Position numbers and translations under genes: made by a program. Under the pieces are notes generated by a model that searched no databases, had not been told where the DNA came from, and worked only from the letters and a program-made list of their open reading frames with translations. DNA of 64,000 bases from Phycisphaerae bacterium (lineage in GTDB: Bacteria > Planctomycetota > Phycisphaerae > UBA1845 > UTPLA1). The stretch is taken from positions 310,001 through 374,000 of the forward strand of contig DATEMU010000012.1 in the NCBI GenBank assembly GCA_035275405.1, given 5' to 3'. Below are positions 8,654 through 17,578 of this stretch, piece after piece (positions within the stretch are counted from its first letter, which is position 1; each line of letters starts with the position of its first letter).

Positions 8654-10984
8654 ATGATGAAAGATTACCGACGAGTCTGGGTGGTTTATAAGAAGGAGCT
8701 GGTGGAGACCCTGCGCGATCGCCGGACGCTGATGGCGATGGTCTTGGTGCCCATCGTCCTGTATCCCGTGTTGATGATCATCATCGTCCAGGCCCTGAAA
8801 GTCGAGACGGACCGGCGCCAGGCAGAACGCTATTCAATCTGTGTGCCGACGGAGGCGCATCGAGAGTGGCTGGAAATCGTGCTTCGCCGCGAGGATGCCC
8901 AGCGGGCGAGTTGGGAAGAGACGAAGAAGAATGGGAACCTCGACGCAGGTGAATCGGACGCGATGGACGAGTTGCGGGCGCGGCTTCACGCGTGGCAGGT
9001 GGATGTCGTGGTCCTGGGGACCGGCCAGTCGCTCTGGGACGCCGTCGCAAATCAGAACTACCATGCGGGCCTGATCCTCGAGCCGCCGCCCGATCCCGCG
9101 CACTTGTCCAATGGCATCAACCGGATCGCCCAGATCATTCACAGTGACACCGACCCGCGCTCGGAGTTTGTGTACAACCAATTGGAGAACATTCTGGCGA
9201 ATGAAGCCGAGCGAATTGTGCGAGAGCGCGTCGCGAGCCTGCCAGGCGGCGCCGCGACGCTGACGCCGCTCCTGTCCAGCCGCTTGTCGACCTCCAGCCC
9301 GCAGCAACAGTTCGCCAAGATCCTGGCCATGGTCATACCGTTCCTGCTCGTCATCATGACAGTAACGGGGGCGCTGTACCCGGCGATCGACCTCACGGCC
9401 GGGGAGCGGGAGCGCGGGACGCTGGAGACGCTGGCGGTGTCACCCGTGCCGGTGGGACAGATCGTGGCCGGAAAGTTCGGAGTGATCGTCACGATCGCCA
9501 TGTTCAGCACGGCGCTGAATCTCGGCTCGATGACGGCGATGTTCCATTTTGGAAAGCTGGGCGAATTGGCGACATCGCTTCGCCACCCGGGCTCGGCCGT
9601 CGAAGAACTCGAAGCTCAAAAGGCGATCGAGCAAACCTCGGCAGGGCAGGCGGAAGGCGTGCTGTCACAGCGTTTTTACCTGGAACAGCGGCGGAAACTG
9701 GAACAGGACGCGGCCCAGCAAAAGGGGTTCATCACGACGGCGGCCCCGATCGTGCTTTTGGCGATGTTACCGTTCGCGGTGCTGGCCAGCGGAATCATGT
9801 TGGCGACGTGCAGCTTCGCGCGGACCTTCAAGGAAGCGCAGAACTACATGATGCCGGTCATCATGGCGTTTCTCATCCCGGCGATGGTCGTGTCCTACAT
9901 GCCCACGACCCGGCTCGAAGGTCTGGTGCTGGTCATTCCGGTGGCGAATATAGTGGTGCTGATTCGCGAGTTGTTCCTGGGGAACTACCAGCCCGCGGCC
10001 ATGGCCATTTGCCTGTTATCCACCGCGCTCTATGCGGCGGCTGCGGTGGCAGCGGCGGCCAAGCTCTACGGCCACGAGGCGGTGCTATTTGCCGATGTAG
10101 GCAGCTACAAGACTCTGCTGCGGCGGCGGTTTATTCGACCGCAGTTTTATCCGCCGGCAGCGCTGGCGGTGGTCCTGGTGGCGCTCATCTTCCCGCTGAA
10201 CTTTTATTGGCAAAGTTATTTCATCGATGTCGATGTGTCGGCGCTTCGGCTAAAGGTCGTCCTGGCGGCGTCGCAGGTGCTCTTGTTGGCGGGGCCGGCG
10301 TTTTTTGTGGCATGGTATCTGAAGCTCAATATACGCAAGACGTTCGCACTCCAGCCGCCGGGCGCCTTCTCCCTGATCGGTGCGATGTTGCTGGCCATTT
10401 CGATCGTGCCCGTCGCAAACTTCCTGCGACAGGTCCAGTTCATGTTCTACCCGCCGCAGGCGGACGATCTGGTCCGACTGGGTGAAACGCTGCTTTCGGG
10501 TTCGCTGTTCTGGGTGCTCTTGGTGTTCGCCATCCTTCCGGGAATCTGCGAGGAATTGTTATTCCGGGGATTTCTGCTGTCGGGGCTGCGCGATCTGCGG
10601 CCGTGGCGAGCGGCGCTGATCGTCGGCGTATTCTTCGGGCTGTTTCACATGCAGATCGACAAGATTCCCGTGCATACCTTGCTCGGCGTGCTTTTGGCGG
10701 TGGTCGTCCTGCGTAACGGATCAATCTACCTGGCGATGTTGATTCACATGGCGAACAATGGCCTGGCGTTGGCGTCAACGCGCCTGCCTGCGCTGCATAA
10801 GTTTCTGGGGATGGAGGAATTCGAGGCCAATCTGACGGAACCGCAGTTCACCATGCGAACCGCCGCGTTCGTCGCCGTATTCGCCATTGGCCTGGCCATT
10901 ACCTACCTCGGCCGGCCGGGGAGCACTCTCTTGGAGAGGGTGTCCAAGAATCAATCCGGAGTGATGCACTCTATTTCGGCGTAG
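8654..10984 (+). CDS. ABC-2 permease fused to CPBP intramembrane metalloprotease
   Basis: The N-terminal part (about 1-480) is a NatB-type ABC-2 permease: a membrane segment at 25-45, a large extracytoplasmic domain, then a cluster of membrane segments with the LTAGERERGTLETL segment typical of the family. The C-terminal part (about 500-760) is a CPBP (CAAX/Abi) protease with its three motifs, EELLFR, FGLFH and HMANN. The 776 aa therefore join an exporter permease and an intramembrane protease in one chain, an arrangement known from planctomycete annotations. It pairs with the NatA-like ATPase just upstream. The protease might process the exported substrate, which is inference. ATG 8654 is followed by a second ATG. 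Confidence 0.9.
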   Translation: MMKDYRRVWVVYKKELVETLRDRRTLMAMVLVPIVLYPVLMIIIVQALKVETDRRQAERYSICVPTEAHREWLEIVLRREDAQRASWEETKKNGNLDAGESDAMDELRARLHAWQVDVVVLGTGQSLWDAVANQNYHAGLILEPPPDPAHLSNGINRIAQIIHSDTDPRSEFVYNQLENILANEAERIVRERVASLPGGAATLTPLLSSRLSTSSPQQQFAKILAMVIPFLLVIMTVTGALYPAIDLTAGERERGTLETLAVSPVPVGQIVAGKFGVIVTIAMFSTALNLGSMTAMFHFGKLGELATSLRHPGSAVEELEAQKAIEQTSAGQAEGVLSQRFYLEQRRKLEQDAAQQKGFITTAAPIVLLAMLPFAVLASGIMLATCSFARTFKEAQNYMMPVIMAFLIPAMVVSYMPTTRLEGLVLVIPVANIVVLIRELFLGNYQPAAMAICLLSTALYAAAAVAAAAKLYGHEAVLFADVGSYKTLLRRRFIRPQFYPPAALAVVLVALIFPLNFYWQSYFIDVDVSALRLKVVLAASQVLLLAGPAFFVAWYLKLNIRKTFALQPPGAFSLIGAMLLAISIVPVANFLRQVQFMFYPPQADDLVRLGETLLSGSLFWVLLVFAILPGICEELLFRGFLLSGLRDLRPWRAALIVGVFFGLFHMQIDKIPVHTLLGVLLAVVVLRNGSIYLAMLIHMANNGLALASTRLPALHKFLGMEEFEANLTEPQFTMRTAAFVAVFAIGLAITYLGRPGSTLLERVSKNQSGVMHSISA

Positions 10985-10994
10985 CGCGCGCAAT

Positions 10995-11016
10995 CGGCGG
11001 GCCGAGCCCGCCCTAC
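10995..11016. repeat. REP-like palindrome, family A
   Basis: CGGCGGGCCGAGCCCGCCCT plus AC is the reverse-oriented copy of the GTAGGGCGGGC family. It lies between the converging fusion gene and the NtrC-type gene and overlaps the 3' end of the latter. Confidence 0.75.
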
Positions 11017-12482
11017 TTCCCGTGTTTCGCCGGATCGTACTCCAGCCCGAAGTGCTTCATTTTTTTGTACAGCGTCGTGCGATTGATCTCCAGCATCTCC
11101 GCCGTCGTCTGGCGGTTCCAGTCGTTCACGCGGAGCGCCGCCTCGATGATCTTCTTTTCAGGCTCTTCCAGCGCGGCCTTGAGCGACTGCGGCTTGTAGT
11201 TCGTCGGCGTCGTCAGACCCGTGGCCGGTTGGGCCTCCAGGATTGTCGGCGGCAGGTCGTCGACCGTGATGTGGCGGCCCTTGCAGAGGACGACGCTGCG
11301 CTCGACGGCGTTCTCCAGCTCGCGGACGTTGCCCGGCCAGTGGTAGCGCTGGAGGGCGTCCATCGCCGCCTGCTCGAATCCGAGGATCTGCCGCTTGTTC
11401 TCCGCGCAGTACTTCTTGAGAAAATGATCGGCCAGGAGCGGAATGTCGCCGAGCCGCTCGACCAGCGACGGCATTGGCAGCGTCAACACGTTGATGCGAT
11501 AGTAAAGGTCCTGTCGAAACCGGCCGGCCTCCACTTCGCGCTTCAGATCGACATTGGACGCGAGGATCACGCGGACATCGGCCGTCAGCGTTTCATTGGA
11601 ACCGACCGGCTCGAAGCGCTTTTCCTGAAGCACGCGCAGGAGCTTGACCTGAAAGGCGGGGGAGGCCGAGTTGATCTCATCGAGAAAGAGCGTCCCGCCC
11701 TCGGCCGCCCGGAATTTGCCTTCCTTGTTGGAAACAGCTCCGGTAAACGCCCCTTTTGCGTGGCCGAACAACTCGGACTCCAGAAGCGTCTCCGGCAGTG
11801 CTCCGCACGATACTTCGATGAACGGTTGGTCGCGGCGATCGCTGCGATGATGGATCGCTCGGGCGACGAGGCTTTTGCCGGTACCCGATTCTCCGGAGAT
11901 CAGCACCGTGGTCCTGCTCTCCGCGACCGATTGAATCAAATCGAAGACCTTGAGCATCTTATAGTCGTGGCCGACCACGCTATCGAGCGAGTAGCGAAGA
12001 TCAAGCTGCTCGCGGAGCGTGCGATTTTCGCGAAGTAGCGACTGTTGTTGCATCGCCCGTTGCACGACGAGGCGGATTTCGTCGTCGCCGAGCGGCTTCG
12101 TCAGATAGTCGTAGGCCCCCATCTTGATCGCTTCCACGGCCGACTCGATCGTCCCGTAGCCGGTAATGACGATGGGGACGATGTCCGGATGGCGATCGTG
12201 CAGCGTGCGGAGCAGCTCGAAGCCGTCCGCCTGCGGCATGTTCACGTCGGTGATGACGAGGTGATACGTCTGCTTGCCGATAGCCGCAATCGCGGCGGCC
12301 ACCGATCCGACCGCGTCAGTCTCGTAGCCTTCGAGCCGCAGGAACTCACTGAGCGAGTCGAGGATAATGCTGTCATCATCGACGAGGAGGATGCGACCGC
12401 GCGCGGCAGGCGATTCCGGCGCGTCGGCGGCTTTGCGGGAACTAACGATCGAAGGTTTGACGGGGGCCGTTGATTCAGTCAC
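11013..12482 (-). CDS. Sigma-54 dependent response regulator, NtrC family
   Basis: Three domains are visible: an N-terminal receiver (about 30-145) with acidic DDD at 35-37, phospho-acceptor D79 (VITDVNMP) and TKP; an AAA+ domain with Walker A GESGTGKS at 197-204, the sigma-54 contact loop GAFTGA at 244-249 and GGTLFLDEI; and a C-terminal Fis-type helix-turn-helix (TTAEMLEINRTTLYKKMK). It should activate sigma-54 promoters when phosphorylated. The GTG start overlaps the stop of the upstream histidine kinase gene by 8 bases, indicating translational coupling and a cognate pair. The target genes are not shown by the sequence. Confidence 0.94.
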   Translation of the reverse strand: MTESTAPVKPSIVSSRKAADAPESPAARGRILLVDDDSIILDSLSEFLRLEGYETDAVGSVAAAIAAIGKQTYHLVITDVNMPQADGFELLRTLHDRHPDIVPIVITGYGTIESAVEAIKMGAYDYLTKPLGDDEIRLVVQRAMQQQSLLRENRTLREQLDLRYSLDSVVGHDYKMLKVFDLIQSVAESRTTVLISGESGTGKSLVARAIHHRSDRRDQPFIEVSCGALPETLLESELFGHAKGAFTGAVSNKEGKFRAAEGGTLFLDEINSASPAFQVKLLRVLQEKRFEPVGSNETLTADVRVILASNVDLKREVEAGRFRQDLYYRINVLTLPMPSLVERLGDIPLLADHFLKKYCAENKRQILGFEQAAMDALQRYHWPGNVRELENAVERSVVLCKGRHITVDDLPPTILEAQPATGLTTPTNYKPQSLKAALEEPEKKIIEAALRVNDWNRQTTAEMLEINRTTLYKKMKHFGLEYDPAKHGK

Positions 12483-13677
12483 AGCGAGTTACTCCTTTGT
12501 TTGCGCCGGCCACGCTCGGGTCGGCGCTCAGTTCATTCGGTCGGTCGCGTAGCTTTCCGAGCGGCACCGCCGCGCAACTGCGGATGGGAATGCGGACAGT
12601 CATAGTCGTGCCGGTCGGTTGACGGCGCTGAGCAGTGATCGTGCCCGAGTATTTTTCGATTAATTCCTTGCAAACGGCGAGACCGAGCCCGGTTCCCTGG
12701 CCCACGGGCTTGGTCGTGTAAAAGGGATCGAAGATCCGCTCGGCGTCGGCGGGAAGCCCCACGCCGGTGTCCTCCACTATCACCATCACGTCCGCTGCAT
12801 CGAGCCGCGTCGTGAGTGTCAGCGTGCCGCCGGTCGGCATGGCCTCGATGGCGTTCTTGATCAAGTTGCAAAAAATCTGAAAAAGGTTGCTGCCCCGGAC
12901 AACGGGCATATCCGCCTGATGGAAATTGCACACGACGGTGATGTCTGCCTGGCGAGCGCGACCTTCCATGGCGCTGAGGGCGTCCTCCACAATCTTGTTG
13001 ATGGTCGCCTGCTCGAAGGAACCCGGCGTACTTCGAGAAAACTCCAGCAGATCGCGAATGATCTCGCCCATGCGCAGGAGCCCGGAGCGGACCTGCTCGA
13101 GGTAGTGGGAGACTTTGGAATCAGCCGGCGGATCGGCAGACTGACGCATCGCCAGGTTCGTGTACCGGAGAATTCCGTCAAGCGGGTTGTTGAGTTCGTG
13201 GGCGACTCGGGCGGCGAGCTTGCCCACGGCGGCAAGACGCTCGGAAACCGCCAGCCGGCGCTCCATGCCGATGTGCGCGGTCACGTCCTCGGCGACGAGC
13301 AGGCCCCCGATCGTCGGTCCGCCGCCGGGACCGCGAAGCGGGTGGATCAGCAGATGGAAATAAGACTCCGCTTCAACGCCATCCCGGCGAATCGTGACAT
13401 CGACGCGGCGGGGTACCCGCATGTCGATGACCTTGCGGAGTTCCGCCGCCCAATCTTCGTAACGACTTTCGACGGTCAGGGCCGTCAGGGCCCGCGAAAG
13501 GTCCGAGCCGCCGGGAATCAGGTCCGTGGCGGCCTGGTTGCGGAGGACGATTTCCAACCGGTCGTCAAAAGCGAGGATGGCCATGGGAAGGGATTCGAAG
13601 GCAGCCTGGCAGAGGTCGCTGGAATGCCCCAATTTCCCTCCGCCGGACCGACTTGTCCTTGTCTGCGTCTTTGACAT
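12475..13677 (-). CDS. PAS-domain sensor histidine kinase, NtrB-like
   Basis: It has a PAS-like sensor region (about 25-135, LPMAILAFDDRLEIVLRN), a dimerisation/phosphotransfer helix with H160 in VAHELNNPLDG, and an HATPase_c domain with NLIKNAIEAM (N box), DTGVGLP (G1) and GTGLGLAV (G2). No membrane segment is seen, so it is probably a cytoplasmic NtrB-type kinase. The frame opens at 13737, but ATG 13677 (MSKTQTRTS) looks the better start, giving 400 aa. It is coupled to the NtrC-type regulator downstream. The signal sensed is unknown. Confidence 0.92.
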   Translation of the reverse strand: MSKTQTRTSRSGGGKLGHSSDLCQAAFESLPMAILAFDDRLEIVLRNQAATDLIPGGSDLSRALTALTVESRYEDWAAELRKVIDMRVPRRVDVTIRRDGVEAESYFHLLIHPLRGPGGGPTIGGLLVAEDVTAHIGMERRLAVSERLAAVGKLAARVAHELNNPLDGILRYTNLAMRQSADPPADSKVSHYLEQVRSGLLRMGEIIRDLLEFSRSTPGSFEQATINKIVEDALSAMEGRARQADITVVCNFHQADMPVVRGSNLFQIFCNLIKNAIEAMPTGGTLTLTTRLDAADVMVIVEDTGVGLPADAERIFDPFYTTKPVGQGTGLGLAVCKELIEKYSGTITAQRRQPTGTTMTVRIPIRSCAAVPLGKLRDRPNELSADPSVAGANKGVTRCD

Positions 13678-14017
13678 TTGGCCTGTAAACCCCGCCGTTT
13701 TCCCCAAGCAGTATCGGTGCGCTGGGACGCGAATCAAGCCAAATGTTGCTTTTCTGCATCATGCCGCTGTTATCCGGGCCTGTTTGAGTTGCTTTCGGAC
13801 TCGGCAAATCGGCCCCGGGGCCACTTCCTGGCTGCAACTGGCGGTGCCCACGAGCGTTATGCACGGTGGGAATGATGCGCTCGAAGACTGGTACCGACCC
13901 TTGGAGGTCAGGTCAGCGGCCCTCGTTGCCGCGATCGGCGGCATCCCATAGCATGAGACTGCTAATCGCATGCTGGGGAATCGCCTGCGGCCAAGTCAGA
14001 AGGGAGAGCTTGCTGCC
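13678..14017. other. Divergent intergenic region, kinase/ald
   Basis: This stretch must hold the promoters of both the kinase operon and ald. The only structure I see is a short inverted repeat, AGCATG (13950-13955) with CATGCT (13969-13974), a possible operator for ald. No sigma-54 type GG-N10-GC element is convincing. Confidence 0.4.
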
Positions 14018-15124
14018 ATGATCGTCGGATGCGTGAAGGAGATCAAGTCGGACGAGTATCGCGTGGGGCTCATCCCCTCCGGCGCCGCCGAATTGGTCAA
14101 GGCCGGGCACAAAGTCCTCATTGAAAACGAGGCGGGAGCGGGATCGGGATTTGCCAATTCGGAATACGAAGCGGCTGGCGCTCGGATCGTTGATGCAGCC
14201 AGGGAGGTCTTCGCCCAGTCCGAGATGATCATCAAGGTCAAAGAGCCGCAACGATCCGAGTGCGAGATGCTTCGCGAGGGACAGGTCTGTTTCACCTATT
14301 TCCATTTCGCCGCCGATCGCGGCCTGACCGAGGGCGTCCTCAAGAGCCGCTGCATCGCCATCGCCTATGAGACGGTTCGCGACAAGGCGGGGCGACTGCC
14401 CCTGTTGACGCCGATGAGCGAGGTCGCGGGCAAGATGAGTGTCCAGGAGGGGGCGAAGTACCTCGAAAAGCCCATGATGGGTCGCGGCATTCTTCTCGGC
14501 GGCGTGCCGGGGGTGGAGCCGGCGACCGTATTAATTCTGGGCGCGGGTATTGTCGGAACGAATGCGGCGAAAGTAGCGGCGGGCCTGGGGGCGCATGTCG
14601 TCCTGATGGACGTCAACCTGGAACGACTGCGGTACCTTTCCGACGTCATGCCCGCCAACGTGCAGCTATTGTTCAGCGACTCGGCGATGATTCGCGAGCA
14701 TGTCGCCCGGGCCGACCTCGTCATCGGGGCCGTGCTCATCCCCGGGGCGCGCTGTCCCGTGCTGATTCCGAAAGGCTACCTCAAGCTCATGAAGCCCGGC
14801 TCGGTCATCGTGGATGTCGGAGTCGATCAGGGCGGCTGTTGCGAGACGATTCACCCGACGACCCACGCCGATCCGACGTATATGGTGAGCGGCGTGGTGC
14901 ATTATGGCGTGACGAACATGCCCGGGGCGGTCGGCCGCACCAGCACCTACGCCCTAACCAACGCGACGCTGCCCTACGCCCTGCGCCTGGCCAATCTCGG
15001 CTACAAGCGAGCGACCGCCGAGGATCCGGGCCTGGCGGAGGGCGTCGACGTCCATCAGGGCCTCGTGACCAATGAGGCGGTGGCCAAGGTCTTCGGAATG
15101 GAATACCGGCCGTATCGGCCCTAA
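14018..15124 (+). CDS. ald: Alanine dehydrogenase
   Basis: It interconverts L-alanine and pyruvate plus ammonia using NAD. The 368 aa match the family length. MIVGCVKEIKSDEYRVGLIP, the RLPLLTPMSEVAG segment, the Rossmann motif GAGIVGTNAAKVAAGLG and the C-terminal TNMPGAVGRTSTYALTNATL are diagnostic. The frame opens at 13970, but ATG 14018 fits the conserved N-terminus and has an AGGGAGA ribosome binding site. It is transcribed divergently from the two-component pair across a 340-base gap. That adjacency hints at, but does not prove, nitrogen-linked control. Confidence 0.96.
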   Translation: MIVGCVKEIKSDEYRVGLIPSGAAELVKAGHKVLIENEAGAGSGFANSEYEAAGARIVDAAREVFAQSEMIIKVKEPQRSECEMLREGQVCFTYFHFAADRGLTEGVLKSRCIAIAYETVRDKAGRLPLLTPMSEVAGKMSVQEGAKYLEKPMMGRGILLGGVPGVEPATVLILGAGIVGTNAAKVAAGLGAHVVLMDVNLERLRYLSDVMPANVQLLFSDSAMIREHVARADLVIGAVLIPGARCPVLIPKGYLKLMKPGSVIVDVGVDQGGCCETIHPTTHADPTYMVSGVVHYGVTNMPGAVGRTSTYALTNATLPYALRLANLGYKRATAEDPGLAEGVDVHQGLVTNEAVAKVFGMEYRPYRP

Positions 15125-15254
15125 AATGTCGCGCGAACGGTGCGGCCCCGCGGGGGGACGTGCACGGGCCTGCCTGGCAGGGATGCCGCGACTCTTGGCG
15201 CTTGCCGCACGCCCGCCGGGAGTGAAGTACCTCGTCTAACCGCCAAACAAAGCT

Positions 15255-16700
15255 ATGGAACAGCCTTCATCCGTCAGTCGCATCGTTCAAACCGGCCAAT
15301 CCGTGGTCAATCCCGTGATCCGGTCGAGTCAATCTTTCGTCCGCCGCCTCGGCTGGAAATGGATCATCCGCGGAGGGATCGTCCTGGTCGTCATCGTTTT
15401 GATCTTCCTGGTGTCGCAGATTCGCGTCGGCGATGTCCTGCTGGCCGGCGAGAAAGAGGCGGCGAAGTTGGGCACGCTCATCATCCCGGTCACGGCGACG
15501 GGGACGGTGCAGGGCAACAAGCTGATCCAGATCAAGAGCAAGGCCGGCGGGCAGGTGGCGAAGATCCATGTCGTCGAGGGCCAGCTCGTCAAGACCGGTG
15601 ATACGTTGATCGAGCTGGATCCGGTCGATGAAAAGCGCAACGTCGAGGCGCGGCAGGCGGACTTGGATCGGGCGAAAGGTGCGCACGAAAAAGCGAAGAT
15701 CGCCCTCGAGAGTCAGAAACTGGAACTGCCGTTGCAAACTCAGCGCGCGCAGGCGGCTTATGACAAGGCAGCCTTTGATTGGGCCCGAATGAAGGAGTTC
15801 AAGGAAAAGGGAATCGCCGGCAACGACGAATACGTTCTGCGTAAGTCCAATTTCGAACTTGCCGACGCCGACCTTAAGACCGCAAAAAACAACGAGACGA
15901 TCTTGATCCGTAACGCCGAGCAGGACGTCGTCCAGGCGGAGGCGGCCATGCGGTCAGCCCAGAAGCTTATGGACGAGGCGACGTTGCGATTGGAAGAGAC
16001 CGTCGTCAAGGCCCGCAGTCCCGGCATGGTTTACAGCATCCAGGTCCGCGAAGGCGAGATGATCCAGAGCGGCACACAGAGTTTCACCGGCGGTACGCCC
16101 GTGATGGTGCTTGTCGACACCACCGCCGTGCTGGTCATCGCGCAGGTTGACGAGGCGGATATTGGTGCCATCCGCAACATTGCCCCTGATTACGCCCGGC
16201 CGGGGACGTCGGTTCGCCTTGATGACGAAGAGTATGCCAAGCGCGCTGAGTCTTATCTCGCCGAGACATTGAACCGCAAGGTCGAGGTGACGGTCGAGGC
16301 CTATCGCGGGCAGGTTTTCGACGGCGTCATCGAGCGGATACTGCCCGAACCCAAGCGGGTCAACAATGCCCTGGCCTTCGATGTTCGCGTTCGCCTGGTT
16401 GGCGAAGATCTGCAACATTTGATCGGGCTTCAGGCGGACCTCGCTTTCACCACGCAGCAGCTGGAGAATGTCCTTCTCGTCAAGAACGAAGCGCTGGTCA
16501 GCGAGGGGCGGGACTGCTTCGTGTATGTCCCTGTGCGCATCGGTTCCGGCCGCTGGGATGAAGAGAAACGGCCCGTGCGGATCAGCGTGACGGATGGGAC
16601 CTACACCCAGATCGTCTCCGGCCTTAAGGCCGGCGACGAAGTCTGGACCAAGCGGCCTCGCAAGACGGAAAAAGAACGGCAGGAAAGCGAACGGAACTGA
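15255..16700 (+). CDS. HlyD/MacA-type periplasmic adaptor of an ABC efflux system
   Basis: A membrane fusion protein linking an inner-membrane transporter to the envelope. Residues 37-57 are the single membrane anchor (IVLVVIVLIFLVSQI). They are followed by the lipoyl-type half (KSKAGGQVAKIHVVEGQLVKTGDT), a long coiled-coil hairpin at about 120-240, the second lipoyl half (VKARSPGMVYSIQVREGEMI), a beta-barrel domain and a C-terminal membrane-proximal domain ending in a basic tail. The 481 aa exceed typical MacA (about 370), mainly through a longer barrel region. ATPase and permease genes follow in the same direction, so it is part of a MacAB-like tripartite exporter. Confidence 0.9.
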   Translation: MEQPSSVSRIVQTGQSVVNPVIRSSQSFVRRLGWKWIIRGGIVLVVIVLIFLVSQIRVGDVLLAGEKEAAKLGTLIIPVTATGTVQGNKLIQIKSKAGGQVAKIHVVEGQLVKTGDTLIELDPVDEKRNVEARQADLDRAKGAHEKAKIALESQKLELPLQTQRAQAAYDKAAFDWARMKEFKEKGIAGNDEYVLRKSNFELADADLKTAKNNETILIRNAEQDVVQAEAAMRSAQKLMDEATLRLEETVVKARSPGMVYSIQVREGEMIQSGTQSFTGGTPVMVLVDTTAVLVIAQVDEADIGAIRNIAPDYARPGTSVRLDDEEYAKRAESYLAETLNRKVEVTVEAYRGQVFDGVIERILPEPKRVNNALAFDVRVRLVGEDLQHLIGLQADLAFTTQQLENVLLVKNEALVSEGRDCFVYVPVRIGSGRWDEEKRPVRISVTDGTYTQIVSGLKAGDEVWTKRPRKTEKERQESERN

Positions 16701-16795
16701 TAATAGGCGGTAGGAGACGCCGGTGCGGGGCAAATTCGTCGAAGCCTCGCAAACTGTTCAATCCGTGCCAGCGATTCCGGAAAACACAGATCTGA

Positions 16796-17575
16796 ATGGG
16801 ACCGCTGATACACATCGAAGCCCTGACCAAGCATTACGTGATGGGCGGGACCGTCGTCCGCGCGCTGGACGGCGTCAGCATCGACGTCGCCGAGGGGGAG
16901 TTCATCTCCGTGACCGGCGCATCCGGTAGCGGCAAGAGCACGCTGATGCATTTGGTCGGCTGCCTCGACCGCCCGACCAGCGGGCGATACTTCCTTGACG
17001 GCGACCTGGTGAGCGAAATGTCCGATCGGCAGCTCGCCATCATCCGCAACCAGAAGATCGGCTTCGTGTTCCAGACCTTCAATCTTATCCAGCGCACCAG
17101 CGCGGTGGACAACGTGGCCGTGCCGCTGTTCTACGCTCGGCGGGCCCGCGTCCGCGACGCCTCCTTTCGGGCGCTCCAGCGCGTCGGACTCGAGCCGCGG
17201 GCGCTGCACAAGCCCAGCGAGCTCTCCGGCGGCGAGCGCCAGCGCGTGGCCATCGCCCGGGCCATCGTCAACGAACCGAAGATCATCCTGGCCGACGAGC
17301 CGACCGGGAACCTGGACAGCCGTACCGGCCGCCAGATCATGGATATTTTCCACGAGCTGAACCGAGCCGGCGTGACCATCATCCTGGTCACGCATGAAAT
17401 GTCCGTGGCGATCCAGGCGCGGCGGGTCATTTGCATGCGTGATGGTAACATTATCGAGGACGGCGCCGCCGATACGGCGTTTCTCGCGCGGATGATGGCG
17501 CCGACGGAGATGCCGCCGCCGGAGGCCCCCGCGCCGGCCGCGCCGCCGCCGATGGCCCGGCCCGCTAAGGTGTAG
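16796..17575 (+). CDS. MacB-type ABC transporter ATP-binding protein
   Basis: It resembles the LolD/MacB ATPase family: Walker A GASGSGKST, Q-loop VFQTFNLIQ, signature LSGGERQRVAIARA, Walker B IILADEPTGNLD and switch His VTHE. The 259 aa end in a Pro/Ala-rich tail (about 240-259) not needed for the fold. It starts at ATG 16796, 95 bases after the adaptor, and the permease gene begins 3 bases after its stop, so the three genes work as one operon. Confidence 0.93.
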   Translation: MGPLIHIEALTKHYVMGGTVVRALDGVSIDVAEGEFISVTGASGSGKSTLMHLVGCLDRPTSGRYFLDGDLVSEMSDRQLAIIRNQKIGFVFQTFNLIQRTSAVDNVAVPLFYARRARVRDASFRALQRVGLEPRALHKPSELSGGERQRVAIARAIVNEPKIILADEPTGNLDSRTGRQIMDIFHELNRAGVTIILVTHEMSVAIQARRVICMRDGNIIEDGAADTAFLARMMAPTEMPPPEAPAPAAPPPMARPAKV

Positions 17576-17578
17576 TCG

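Noticed and set aside
13950..13974. AGCATG/CATGCT repeat as a certain operator for ald
   Set aside because: Six-base arms are expected by chance at this scale; kept only as a note within the gap entry.
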